Position numbers and translations under genes: made by a program. Below are positions 34,101-43,010 of a stretch of DNA of 64,000 nucleotides, piece after piece (the stretch's first letter is position 1; each line of letters starts with the position of its first letter). The stretch comes from Profundicola sp048268105 (GTDB taxonomy: Bacteria; Bacteroidota; Bacteroidia; Flavobacteriales; Weeksellaceae), in the NCBI GenBank assembly GCA_048268105.1, contig JBLWWH010000011.1, positions 10,939 through 74,938 of the forward strand, given 5' to 3'. Under the pieces are notes generated by a model, which was not told the origin of the DNA, ran no database searches, and saw only the letters and a list, made by a program, of their open reading frames with translations.

Positions 34101-37100
34101 ACAATGGAGAGTATTCCATCGGAATCTCATATTCATAATAGTTGTTAGATAAATCACTTCCAATTCTTATGAATAATTTTAAATCATTACTCTCAGCTCC
34201 AACCTCACCTGCATGAACGTGGCTAAACATTCTAATTCTTTTATATCTTCTTAAGTCTAAATTGGTATTCTTGAAAACACCTCTTGCATCTTGCGCTTCT
34301 AATTTATCCAAGCTCAACACCATCGATGCCTCATTCTGACTTTGTAATCCAGCGTTGGTTTGATATTGCTCTCTTTCGATTCCTGGAGGCACAACATAAG
34401 GCGGCGTAGCGGTGGAGTTTTCTTCCACATTCACATTTCCAATAGATAAGTTCTCAACATCTTGTTGCTCCTCACCTTCTGGTAAATCAATGTTAGGATA
34501 AATGTTTTTAGCATATCTTCGCCAATCACTTCTCACCATGTCCATGGTAGCGAATCTTAAAGTAGCTTGTGATTCGAATCCCTTTACGATTAAACGCATG
34601 AACCTAGCTGAAGTTAATACATCTTCTGAGGCTGCACCTTGATCGAGGTCGTAATCGCTCACCGGAACTCTAAATAAATACCAATTATTTTCTCCTTGTT
34701 GTCCGTTTTCGAAATTAACAGAAACTCTTTTTGAGTCTACAATAAATGGATTATCTAGGTTCAACTGATTTTTATCTAACTTAATCGTATACTGATTATA
34801 GTTTTCAATTCTATCTAAGTTATAGTCATTGTTTAAATCTTCCGTATCTGGTGATGCCGAACCAGCTTCTAATGATCCGGAAGGAGAGTTTCCTTGTGGG
34901 TTTCTGAAATACTGATATCTACTTGGGATATAACCCGCATCTGGTGTATTGTCCCATCTGTCATCTAAATAATAAACGAAGTTATCCCCAGCTGGATCCG
35001 CCTCACCCGTTACATGATTGGTAGCGTTAATGAATAAATTATATCCATCTTGCAATGCTTCTTCAGCATCTGTCATTCCATTCAGACCCACATCTTGTAA
35101 CTTTCTTTCTTCTCCTTCGGTTTGGAATGAATATAAAATTGGATAATTACTTGGTTGTTTACCCCAAATACTAAATTCAGGCTCGTTGTCTGGTAGGTAG
35201 ATACCATTTTCATACATTAAATTACCATCTCTTAGCACATCTTCAGAAACGTTACCGATATGTAATAAAACCTTGGCATCTGGAGCATTATTCATACCAT
35301 CTGCGTATGGGTCCATCATCCAAAATTCAAGATATTCAACATTGGTTTGTTTTAAATTGGTAATGGTTAAAGCTCGTGATATACCCGCCCATTTAAGGTC
35401 TTTACTTTCTGTTTGCCAATTAGGGTTTAAGTTATAAGGACCACGTTTATCTGGATAGAAAGTAATATCAAAAGTTGATAAGTTAACTGGTGTTCCAGCA
35501 GTTAAATCTCTACTCGAGAACAACTCTCTTACTTGGACTTTTCTAGAAGCGTGATTAGAAATATCTGCATTAGATAATGAAGTATTACCTCCGATGCTAT
35601 AAAATCGTGGATCAATATTATACCAAGACAGCAATCTTCTGTAATAGTTTAAACTAAATCCATCTGGATCGAAAACTGAAGGATCAAAATCATCGTTTGG
35701 ATTCTCTGAATTCACTACCGGCGTTGCGGCTAATTTCCAAGAATTGACATCCATTAAACTAATTTTAGACTGTGAATCCTCAAAATCATCTATATAAGAT
35801 TCGTTTTTGGTTGAATTATTCACTCCAGGCATCAGATAAGCACCTTCTGCGTTAAAGTTAATTTGCGAAGGTGTTTCGGTGTCAACTAATGGAATTTTAT
35901 CTGTCATTCTTGTCAACCAATCCGAAGTACCGTTGTACATAACATTGGCTCCAAAAATAGAATTACTCACTGGTTCTGAGTTATATTGTGCTTTTTGTTG
36001 CGCCCCAGCCAATCTTTCACTGTAGTTCATATAGGTAATTCCCGCTAATAATTCTTCTGAGAATTTATGCTCAACATTCAATCCCATCAAACGCTTGGTT
36101 TGCATATTGAAAGTTGATCTATTTTCCATGCTAATATTAATCGGTGTTCCCGAATCTTTTAGCATTTGATTGATAATCTGAACACGACCCAATTGGTAGT
36201 CTACAATATAATCAACACCTTCTATCAACTCTTGCCCATTGGCAGTTACTCGCACAGAGCCTTGAGGCACATTAAAAGCACCTAATGGAATTCCATCACC
36301 ACCAGAACTCTTATACTGACCTTCCATATAATAGCGATTTACCCCACTGCTCTGCTCAAAAGTAATCGGCAATTCTGAGTATAAATCGTTCATCACAAAT
36401 TCACTGTCGTCTGAACTTAATTTATTTGCAATGGTTCGAGCAAAAGGCTCAATAGTGGTAAATATTATTCTACCGTTTTGTTCATCTACTGTAATGCCCG
36501 GAACATAATCAAAGAGACCATCACCATATAAATCTCCACTTTGTTGAAGCTGACCGTTCATATTCAATCGGTCCATGTTCAATAATTGAAGTAAAGTTTG
36601 ATTTTCAACAGGAGTTCCTTGTAAATAATTCAAAGCACCCGAACCGATAGAAGGATCTTGGTAGAAGATATTTAATCTAAAGTCCTCAGCAGAAAGCTGA
36701 ATCGTTTCTAAAGAATAAATATTCTTCATCATCAAATCCCACATCGGCGAATTTGTATTTACGTTAGTATTTGATTTTAATAATTTTGTAATCAACAATT
36801 CACTTTGTTGATCAGAAAATTCACCAACGCTATAAGCTTGTCCTGGTTGAGATGTTAATGTATATTGGAAAGAGACTCCCATTAACTCATTGTCATTCAA
36901 TGGTTGATTTAGTGAAATATATCCTAAATTAGGAAAGAATTTATATTCGCTTGGATTAAGTAGCCTTACGTTTTCGTGCACCATATATTGCTCACCCTCT
37001 GAGTAGGTATTTCCGTTAGCATCGGTCAGACCAGCTGCGTTGACCGCACTACCAGCTGTATTTCCTTGACGAATTCCCCCTAAGTTTTTAACGGTGTTGT

Positions 37101-38220
37101 ATAAGTTACCATTGTTGGGCGCAGACAAACCATTGTCTCCTAAATCGCGTAAAGCAACCATAGAACGGCGGTTTTCTTGATTCGCATTTCCTCTATCGAT
37201 TACCCAAACTTCTAATCTCGTAATATTAATTTGAGATGAAATCACTGGATAATTCGCCAATGCTCCATCATAATTTTCTCTAAAATATTGTGCTAAAAAG
37301 TAGTGTTGATTGGCTTGATAGTCTTTTGCATAAATTTTAAAAGAATTAACAACGCCACCACCTTCTACCGTAATGTTTCTAGCTTCTGACTCTTGTTGTG
37401 AGAATAATGTGCTCACATAGGTGTTTCCAAACTTAAATTCACCCTTAGCCCCAAAAAGAGATTGCGCTCCTGTAATAAGCGACGTACTCAATGGCATACT
37501 GACATTACCGAATTCAATATTTTGAATAATATTATCTTCTCCACCTTCTCCACGAGGTCTCCAACCCAGATTCATTCTGTTCTCAAATCCGAAACCAGCT
37601 TGGGTATCGTAATTTGCTTCAAGTTGAAGGTTTTCCCCAACTTTACCCAAAACACTCATTTGAATTCGCTGCTGCAAATCCATCGCAAAAGTGTTTCTAT
37701 TCTGTGGTAGAATTTGAGGGTTCTCTAATTTCTGAATAAAAACCCCTAAATCTAATGAAGCATATCCCTGTGGAATTAATTCAATTTTATCTCCACCAAA
37801 AATGGATTGAAAAAGTTTATTTTTAACCTGAACACTTGGTAAAACCAAGCCTTGATCTTCTTCTTCTTCTTTATCATAACGAACGGATCTAAATTGAGAA
37901 TCTAAAGCTTGTGATTTTTCCTTATAATATTGCTCCATATTTTGAGAAAGCAACATATCAAAATATTCTTCTTGTGTAAGAATAATTGGCTCTCCAAAAG
38001 AAAGATTACCCACTTGTTGTCTCAAGATATAGTTCCCACTAAAAGGATCATATTCAGCAGCATATTGAACAGGTGTATTGAGATATAAACCACCATTATG
38101 GTTTTTTATATTATACTGCAAACTGTCTTCTTGTGCTAAAAGCAAAAAAGGAATTAATAATAGAAAGGCTAAACTTAGCCTATTGCGTACGGGTTTAAAG
38201 TAAAAATCGAACAGATTCAA
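31141..38220 (-). CDS. sprA: SprA, type IX secretion outer-membrane translocon
   Basis: 2359 residues, the giant size typical of SprA (Sov in Porphyromonas), the large beta-barrel that forms the type IX exit channel and supports gliding in motile relatives. Signal peptide at ~14-30 (LSLAFLLLIPFLLLAQ). Repeated SprA segments include LEVWVIDRGN, DVNSWKLAATP, VWVNELRLSEIDNQGG and AVNLDKFFPKKWGL. The barrel-like C-terminus ends VRAGIKATFTFGN. Intact, no frameshift seen. It sits 1 bp after ruvA and 10 bp before gcvH, in the conserved ruvA-sprA-gcvH order. Confidence 0.95.
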   Translation of the reverse strand: MNLFDFYFKPVRNRLSLAFLLLIPFLLLAQEDSLQYNIKNHNGGLYLNTPVQYAAEYDPFSGNYILRQQVGNLSFGEPIILTQEEYFDMLLSQNMEQYYKEKSQALDSQFRSVRYDKEEEEDQGLVLPSVQVKNKLFQSIFGGDKIELIPQGYASLDLGVFIQKLENPQILPQNRNTFAMDLQQRIQMSVLGKVGENLQLEANYDTQAGFGFENRMNLGWRPRGEGGEDNIIQNIEFGNVSMPLSTSLITGAQSLFGAKGEFKFGNTYVSTLFSQQESEARNITVEGGGVVNSFKIYAKDYQANQHYFLAQYFRENYDGALANYPVISSQINITRLEVWVIDRGNANQENRRSMVALRDLGDNGLSAPNNGNLYNTVKNLGGIRQGNTAGSAVNAAGLTDANGNTYSEGEQYMVHENVRLLNPSEYKFFPNLGYISLNQPLNDNELMGVSFQYTLTSQPGQAYSVGEFSDQQSELLITKLLKSNTNVNTNSPMWDLMMKNIYSLETIQLSAEDFRLNIFYQDPSIGSGALNYLQGTPVENQTLLQLLNMDRLNMNGQLQQSGDLYGDGLFDYVPGITVDEQNGRIIFTTIEPFARTIANKLSSDDSEFVMNDLYSELPITFEQSSGVNRYYMEGQYKSSGGDGIPLGAFNVPQGSVRVTANGQELIEGVDYIVDYQLGRVQIINQMLKDSGTPINISMENRSTFNMQTKRLMGLNVEHKFSEELLAGITYMNYSERLAGAQQKAQYNSEPVSNSIFGANVMYNGTSDWLTRMTDKIPLVDTETPSQINFNAEGAYLMPGVNNSTKNESYIDDFEDSQSKISLMDVNSWKLAATPVVNSENPNDDFDPSVFDPDGFSLNYYRRLLSWYNIDPRFYSIGGNTSLSNADISNHASRKVQVRELFSSRDLTAGTPVNLSTFDITFYPDKRGPYNLNPNWQTESKDLKWAGISRALTITNLKQTNVEYLEFWMMDPYADGMNNAPDAKVLLHIGNVSEDVLRDGNLMYENGIYLPDNEPEFSIWGKQPSNYPILYSFQTEGEERKLQDVGLNGMTDAEEALQDGYNLFINATNHVTGEADPAGDNFVYYLDDRWDNTPDAGYIPSRYQYFRNPQGNSPSGSLEAGSASPDTEDLNNDYNLDRIENYNQYTIKLDKNQLNLDNPFIVDSKRVSVNFENGQQGENNWYLFRVPVSDYDLDQGAASEDVLTSARFMRLIVKGFESQATLRFATMDMVRSDWRRYAKNIYPNIDLPEGEEQQDVENLSIGNVNVEENSTATPPYVVPPGIEREQYQTNAGLQSQNEASMVLSLDKLEAQDARGVFKNTNLDLRRYKRIRMFSHVHAGEVGAESNDLKLFIRIGSDLSNNYYEYEIPMEYSPLSANTATGIWPQNNMLDVYTDEFVEAKKLAYEANNLDRFPYVVDENGKMIYIKGRPSLGNVSSIMIGVRNAGGTEIRNAVVWVNELRLSEIDNQGGYAAQASLNVALGDFAQINSSGSISSVGFGAIDRGPVERQQEEIKNYSVNAAVNLDKFFPKKWGLKIPFNYVISEQFIDPKFNPLDNDVEFEEDPRKDQLTDIVRTYNKRITYGFSNIRKERVNTSKPQRFYDVENLSLSFLYNSDFHRDIYTKYNKDKSLRASINYNYNFKTKYMQPFKDWHMVHDTAQSARYLNWVKEFNFNPVPSRLSFRTDVIRTYTEQQYRDLNSYLVDGATPVQFNPIFSNNFLFNWQYNVGFDLTKSLRVDFNSATRTLSDMVASQPDDGMIFKDLLNVGRPINYNQQLQVNWKTPLRLLPYFEWANVELGYTANYDWQARLANKLQIDNVEEDIGHLAQNAQTISVIGNFDFDKLYMQFEGFQKLDSVRQGRKREMDSINRSFQNLAGKKNGLRQINKTKIKYKHRYKITDYLKMALQSIKRGQFNFNRNSGIILPGMLAEPNFIGQGGTGPGPTAEFMFGSQFDIRKRAIENGWITRSSYLTEPYTSNRNETFTASVQVEPMPSLRVDFSANRNYSRNMFQSGFNTQVDDHTFGYERAFENVQENFTISTWSMGTAFMDGDALYANLKKNAQLISQRQGQLWYGISDVNNEGYAPGLNLSNADVLVPAFLATYRGRNVPDSNFDYKRFFPLPNWNITYTGLMNTPFFSKKFDRFEISHNYSSSYTVNNVSSNLNRFTDPIPFENGSAVIGDDGIPEGGIDGNNNFYSRNTYGAVTLMESFSPLIGVDMTLRNSMQFRAMYNRDRIISLSLSNYTLSEDFGNEFIFGFGYILKDVKINMRYMGKKQTLKGDVNFRADLSMRDNEMRIRRILDDNSQVTGGQNIFSLKLNAQYMLSQNFNLSLFYDQMMTKYKISTAFPLSTVRAGIKATFTFGN

Positions 38221-38221
38221 G

Positions 38222-38803
38222 CTAGAGTTTTTTCAAGGTTTCTTTAATTACTGCTTCTAAGGTGATTTGTGGTGTGTCTGCAATCAATTTTTGAACAACC
38301 TTCTCAGACTGTTTCTTGGATATACCCAACACCTCCAATGCACTTAACGCTTCAAATTTAATTTTATTTTCTGAACTAGACGATATAAATTCTGAATCAG
38401 ATAATTTCGCTAATTTATCTTTTAAATCAATAATTATTCTCTGGGCGGTTTTGATACCAATTCCCTTTACAGATTGTAAAGTTTTAGCATCCTCGCTACC
38501 AATTGCATGGTATATTTCACTAGGGCTTAATGTCGAAATCATCATCATTCCGGAGGCAGGCCCAACTCCGTTGACAGAGATTAACTGTTCAAATACAAAG
38601 CGTTCTTCTTTATCGGCAAAACCATAAAGAATTTGAGCATCTTCTCTAACCAAATGGTGGGTATAGAAAAGTACGTTTTCTTCTTTTTGAATTTTAGCGT
38701 AAGTCGTTAAGCTAATATTTACATGATATCCTACTCCACCACAGTCAACTATGGCGTGAGAGGGATGTATTTCTATAAGTCGTCCTCTTACTTGTGCAAT
38801 CAT
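38222..38803 (-). CDS. ruvA: Holliday junction branch migration protein RuvA
   Basis: 193 residues. Domain I OB fold (MIAQVRGRLIEIHPSHAIVD), two helix-hairpin-helix motifs (LISVNGVGPASGMMMIS; LQSVKGIGIKTAQRIIIDLK) and the C-terminal helical domain III that contacts RuvB (EALSALEVLGISKKQSEKVV). The start overlaps the malic enzyme stop as ATGA, indicating coupling. ruvB is not in the window. Confidence 0.96.
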   Translation of the reverse strand: MIAQVRGRLIEIHPSHAIVDCGGVGYHVNISLTTYAKIQKEENVLFYTHHLVREDAQILYGFADKEERFVFEQLISVNGVGPASGMMMISTLSPSEIYHAIGSEDAKTLQSVKGIGIKTAQRIIIDLKDKLAKLSDSEFISSSSENKIKFEALSALEVLGISKKQSEKVVQKLIADTPQITLEAVIKETLKKL

Positions 38804-41070
38804 GAATTTCTTTGTTGAGCATCTAAAACAGCGATAGTTGCTAAGTTAACTATTTCCTCTACACTACAACGCATTTGCAAAATATGAACAGGTTTATTCA
38901 TTCCCAATAAAATAGGTCCAATGGTTTGTGCTTTGTGTACGCTTCTCAAAATTTTATATGATAGGTTTCCAGAAGATAAATTAGGGAAAATCATTGTATT
39001 CACTTTTTTACCTGCTAATTTAGAAAATGGAAACTCGCTTAAGACTAAATCCTCATCCAGCGCAAAATCAGGCTGAATCTCTCCGTCTACGATTAAGTCA
39101 GGAACGGCCTTATGTAAATGCGCTACAGCTTTTGCCACCTCTTTAGAAGATGCTGCACTTGCCGAGAAATTCTCATACGACAACATAGCCACCACAGGCT
39201 CTATACCCAAACTCTTCACTACATATGAAGTCATTCTGGCGATTCTTACTAAATCTTTCCAGTCGGGTCTTCTGATAATGGCTGTATCTGCAAAGAACAT
39301 AGGTCCCCTACTGGTGAGTAGCATCATCATTCCCGATACTTTCTCCACGGTTTTGTCTTTACCAATCACTTGCAAAAGAGGAACTAATGCATTGGAATAA
39401 CTCTTAGAATATCCTGTTAAAAATGCATCTGCATCACCCGTTTCTACCATCATCGCACCAAAATAATCACGATTGCGCATCGCTCTTCTAGCCTCGTATA
39501 AGGTGGTTCCTTTGCGGTTGCGCTTTTCCCAATAGAGATGAGCATATTTTTCCCTTAACATTTCAAAATCATCTGATCTTGGATCAATAATTTCAAAATC
39601 TGCTTCTATGGCAGAATCCTCCATCAATTGTTTGATCTTCTTTCTGTTTCCTAGAAGAACAGGGATGGCAAGACCATCGTCATGTAGAATCTGAGCTGCT
39701 TTTAGCACATTATATTCTTCTGCATTGGTGAGAGCAACTCTTTTTTTATTAGCTCGAGCACGATTTTGCATCATTCTGATCAATTTCTGATCACTACCCA
39801 TTCTAGCCAATAAATGCTCTTCGTAGGCAACCCAATCATCAATATTTTTACGTGCTACCCCAGATTCCATGGCTGCCCTTGCAACCGCCATAGAAACCTT
39901 GGTTATCAATCTATTATCAAAAGGCTTAGGAATAATATATTCTGCTCCAAAAGATAAGTTTTTGTTGTTATAAGCTAATAAAACTAACTCTGGAACCGGC
40001 TCCTTGGTTAAATCGCTCAAGGCATGAACCGCTGCCATTTTCATTTCCTCATTAATCTTTTCAGCTTGAACGTCTAAAGCGCCTCTAAAAATGTAAGGAA
40101 ACCCTAAAACGTTGTTTACTTGGTTAGGATAATCACTTCGCCCAGTTGCCATAATCACATCATCGCGGGTATCCATCGCTAATTTATATTCTATCTCTGG
40201 CTCCGGATTCGCTAAGGCAAAAACTATAGGATTCTCTGCCATCGTAAGCAACATTTCTGGGGTTAAAACCCCACCCACCGACAAGCCGATAAATACATCT
40301 GCACCGTCAACTGCTTCCGCCAAAGTAGTTTTATCTGTATCCACCGCAAAAGCCTGTTTTTGCTCATTTAAGTCAGTTCTTTTGGTAGAAATCACACCTT
40401 TACTATCACACATGATGATATTTTCGGCTTTAACACCTAAAATTTTGTAAAGATTTGTACATGAAATAGCTGCTGCTCCGGCGCCATTAACAATTACTCT
40501 AACGTCCTCTACCTTTTTATGAGCGATTTCTAAAGCATTTTTTAAAGCAGCGGTTGAGATAATAGCTGTTCCGTGCTGATCATCATGCATGACAGGAATG
40601 TTCAATTCCTCTTTTAGTTTTTGCTCTATATAAAAAGCTTCTGGCGCTTTGATGTCTTCTAAATTGATTCCACCAAAGGTTGGCGAGATCGCCTTCACGA
40701 TATCAACAAATTTTTCTGGATCTTTTTCATTGATTTCGATGTCAAAAACATCAATATCCGAGAAGATTTTGAATAATAATCCCTTACCTTCCATCACTGG
40801 TTTTGATGCTTCTGGACCAATATCTCCCAATCCTAATACGGCAGTTCCATTACTAATTACAGCAACTAAGTTTCCTTTGGCCGTATAATCATACACTTTC
40901 CGAACATCATTTTCAATCTCAAGACAAGGTGCAGCTACCCCCGGAGAATAAGCCAAAGACAAATCTCTTTGTGTGCTATGGTTTTTGGTAGGAACTACTT
41001 GTATTTTCCCTTTTGGGTAAGCACTATGATATCTAAGTGCGTCTTTTTTAAACTTATTATTTTCAGGCAT
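38800..41070 (-). CDS. maeB: NADP-dependent malic enzyme with phosphotransacetylase-like domain
   Basis: 756 residues. Malic enzyme core at ~1-430 (SLAYSPGVAAPCLEI; MHDDQHGTAIISTAALKNAL; GAGAAAISC NAD(P) loop; ANPEPEI), then a phosphate acetyl/butyryltransferase-like domain at ~430-756 (TSRGPMFFADTA; VDGEIQPDFALDE; KVNTMIFPNLSSGN; PVHILQMR). It converts malate to pyruvate plus CO2 and NAD(P)H; the second domain is usually regulatory. This is the MaeB layout. It is the first gene of the maeB-ruvA-sprA block. Confidence 0.94.
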   Translation of the reverse strand: MPENNKFKKDALRYHSAYPKGKIQVVPTKNHSTQRDLSLAYSPGVAAPCLEIENDVRKVYDYTAKGNLVAVISNGTAVLGLGDIGPEASKPVMEGKGLLFKIFSDIDVFDIEINEKDPEKFVDIVKAISPTFGGINLEDIKAPEAFYIEQKLKEELNIPVMHDDQHGTAIISTAALKNALEIAHKKVEDVRVIVNGAGAAAISCTNLYKILGVKAENIIMCDSKGVISTKRTDLNEQKQAFAVDTDKTTLAEAVDGADVFIGLSVGGVLTPEMLLTMAENPIVFALANPEPEIEYKLAMDTRDDVIMATGRSDYPNQVNNVLGFPYIFRGALDVQAEKINEEMKMAAVHALSDLTKEPVPELVLLAYNNKNLSFGAEYIIPKPFDNRLITKVSMAVARAAMESGVARKNIDDWVAYEEHLLARMGSDQKLIRMMQNRARANKKRVALTNAEEYNVLKAAQILHDDGLAIPVLLGNRKKIKQLMEDSAIEADFEIIDPRSDDFEMLREKYAHLYWEKRNRKGTTLYEARRAMRNRDYFGAMMVETGDADAFLTGYSKSYSNALVPLLQVIGKDKTVEKVSGMMMLLTSRGPMFFADTAIIRRPDWKDLVRIARMTSYVVKSLGIEPVVAMLSYENFSASAASSKEVAKAVAHLHKAVPDLIVDGEIQPDFALDEDLVLSEFPFSKLAGKKVNTMIFPNLSSGNLSYKILRSVHKAQTIGPILLGMNKPVHILQMRCSVEEIVNLATIAVLDAQQRNS

Positions 41071-41125
41071 AAATCATTTCTATGTAGCAAATGTATGAAT
41101 TCAAAAAAATATGACATTCTATGTC

Positions 41126-41695
41126 CTATTCATTATTATAACAAAAACAATCAATCGTATGATCGTTTATGATTCCAGTGGCTTGTAAATAAGCATAAAT
41201 CGTTGTACTTCCTAAAAATTTAAAACCTCTATTTTTTAAATCTTTAGCGATTTTATCTGACAAATCTGTTGTAGCTGGTACTTCTGAAATTTCTCTCCAA
41301 TGGCCTTTAATGACTTTATGATCTGTAAAACTCCAAATATAGTTATCAAAAGTGCCGAACTCCTCTCTAATCTCTTGAAAACGCTGTGCATTATTGATCG
41401 CTGCTCTAATCTTGAGTTGATTTCTTACAATACCTTTGTCTTGCAATAATTCTTCAACTTTATCTTCAGTGAATTTCGCTACTTTTTCATAATCAAATTC
41501 AGCAAATGCTTTTCTAAAGTTATCACGTTTGTTAAGAATCGTTTTCCAACTTAAACCAGATTGAAAACTCTCCAAAACTAAAAATTCATAATGCGTTTGA
41601 TCATCATGAACCGGTTTTCCCCATTCGTTGTCGTGATAGGCAATATATTTCTCGTCGCCAGCTTCGGCCCAAGCACAGCGTGTTTTATTTTTCAT
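41126..41695 (-). CDS. tag: DNA-3-methyladenine glycosylase I
   Basis: 189 residues. RCAWAEAGDEKYIAYHDNEW is the Tag N-terminal signature with zinc-ligand Cys. LESFQSGLSWKTILNKRDNF and LKNRGFKFLGSTTIYAYLQA cover the substrate pocket, and the zinc-binding end is HTIDCFCYNNE. It removes 3-methyladenine in base excision repair. Length is normal. Confidence 0.95.
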   Translation of the reverse strand: MKNKTRCAWAEAGDEKYIAYHDNEWGKPVHDDQTHYEFLVLESFQSGLSWKTILNKRDNFRKAFAEFDYEKVAKFTEDKVEELLQDKGIVRNQLKIRAAINNAQRFQEIREEFGTFDNYIWSFTDHKVIKGHWREISEVPATTDLSDKIAKDLKNRGFKFLGSTTIYAYLQATGIINDHTIDCFCYNNE

Positions 41696-41705
41696 ATTTC
41701 AAGGT

Positions 41706-41745
41706 ATAAAAAAATTGGAAGAAATACTTGATTTCTTCCAATTTT
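41706..41745 (-). terminator. Strong terminator after the DUF4230 gene
   Basis: AAAATTGGAAGAAAT (41711-41725) pairs perfectly over 15 bp with ATTTCTTCCAATTTT (41731-41745). A T run follows on the minus strand. It ends the thioredoxin-DUF4230 transcript. Confidence 0.88.
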
Positions 41746-41764
41746 AATATTATTAAAGTGAAGC

Positions 41765-42379
41765 CTAAAACTTAACTTTCTGCTCTAATTCCTGAGCGTA
41801 TTTCGTTGTATCCTCTATCTTCCAACCATAAATTTTAGCAAGAAGATAAATATCTTCTAAATTCGAGATCAATTGATCGTGCGCCTGTTGCTTTAAATCG
41901 GTTTGGTCTATGGTCTTTTTAACTTCATCTACTGCTCTTTTCTTGATTCCGTTGATTTCATCTTTTGTAAATTGATTTAATCTACTTTGATTCATTTCAA
42001 AAAACTCTACATCAGAGAAAGTTTCAATCTTAAGCTCAGGAATCGAACGAATATAAATCGTTTCATTTATGGAATCAAGCTCAACCTCCATTTGTTTTAA
42101 ATCATAACTCGCCTGGGCTCGAATATCAACTTTCAGCAGAAGATTTTTATCAAATGAAAACAAATCACCCATATAACTTGTCTTGCTTTTATGAGAATAG
42201 AAATTAGCATAATTCTGCTCTGCAACTACCATTTTATTCAGGCGTTCAATACCATAAGCAATGGTATGCGAAGCTTCGACTTTGGTGTCTTTCTCTGTCC
42301 AATTGACAATAAAATAAGTGAGTATAACCCCTGCAACAAAGGCTGCGATATATTTAATGAAAGGTTTAATTGACTTCAA
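41765..42379 (-). CDS. DUF4230 membrane-anchored protein
   Basis: 204 residues. One N-terminal helix (~8-27, YIAAFVAGVILTYFIVNW), then an extracytoplasmic domain: LLLKVDIRAQASYDLKQMEV, IPELKIETFSDVEFFEM, KKRAVDEVKKTIDQTDL. This pattern fits DUF4230, ~200 residues, of unknown function. It directly follows the thioredoxin-like gene with no gap (stop at 42380, start at 42379). Confidence 0.8.
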   Translation of the reverse strand: MKSIKPFIKYIAAFVAGVILTYFIVNWTEKDTKVEASHTIAYGIERLNKMVVAEQNYANFYSHKSKTSYMGDLFSFDKNLLLKVDIRAQASYDLKQMEVELDSINETIYIRSIPELKIETFSDVEFFEMNQSRLNQFTKDEINGIKKRAVDEVKKTIDQTDLKQQAHDQLISNLEDIYLLAKIYGWKIEDTTKYAQELEQKVKF

Positions 42380-42970
42380 TTATTCTGCGTAATTAGGGAT
42401 TTGTGGAGTTCCGTTTAGAATATCACGTATATCTTCTTCTATAGAGTTAATCGGATTTTCAACGATTCTTCCTGCTTCTTTACCATCTTTTATAAATAAG
42501 AAAGTAGGCACATGAGAAACACCATAAGTAAGCTCTTCTTGATTTAATCCTTTCTTGTCTCTATCTAAACTGAACATTTGCATTTTGCTCATATCATATC
42601 CTGCTTCTTCTAAAACTTTAAAGAAAGCTGGACCTTTGACTTGTGAATCTGAACACCAAGTTCCAATAAAAACTTTAACATCGTAATCGTTGATTTTCCC
42701 TTTAAGCTCATCGACAATTTCTGAGTTTACTTTGTAATCATCTTTAAAAAATGAATACCATGTATTGTAGTTCTCTCCTTGAAGCATTTCTTGATTAATT
42801 TCACCAATCAAAGCTGGTTCACCATCAATATCTACTTCTTTATACTCTAAATCTTTTTTCTCTGAATTCATAACGTTATCTTTTGTTTCTACTTCATCTT
42901 GATTAGCTTGCTTTGTTGAGCATGACGCTAAAATCAGGACTATACTTAATAGTGAAATAAATTTCTTCAT
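42380..42970 (-). CDS. Thioredoxin-fold lipoprotein with CSDS site
   Basis: 196 residues from ATG 42970. Signal KFISLLSIVLILASC with a lipobox (LASC). A thioredoxin-like fold (~90-190) has FIGTWCSDSQVKGPAFFKVL in the position of the CxxC loop, so the second Cys is replaced by Ser, and a cis-Pro segment YGVSHVPTFLFIKDG. With a single Cys it cannot form the usual intramolecular disulfide; a thiol-binding or reductase variant is possible. An upstream in-frame start would add 13 residues before the signal and is unlikely. Confidence 0.82.
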   Translation of the reverse strand: MKKFISLLSIVLILASCSTKQANQDEVETKDNVMNSEKKDLEYKEVDIDGEPALIGEINQEMLQGENYNTWYSFFKDDYKVNSEIVDELKGKINDYDVKVFIGTWCSDSQVKGPAFFKVLEEAGYDMSKMQMFSLDRDKKGLNQEELTYGVSHVPTFLFIKDGKEAGRIVENPINSIEEDIRDILNGTPQIPNYAE

Positions 42971-43010
42971 CAAATAATTTTTTCTTCTTTCCTTCAAAAA
43001 TTTAGCCAAT

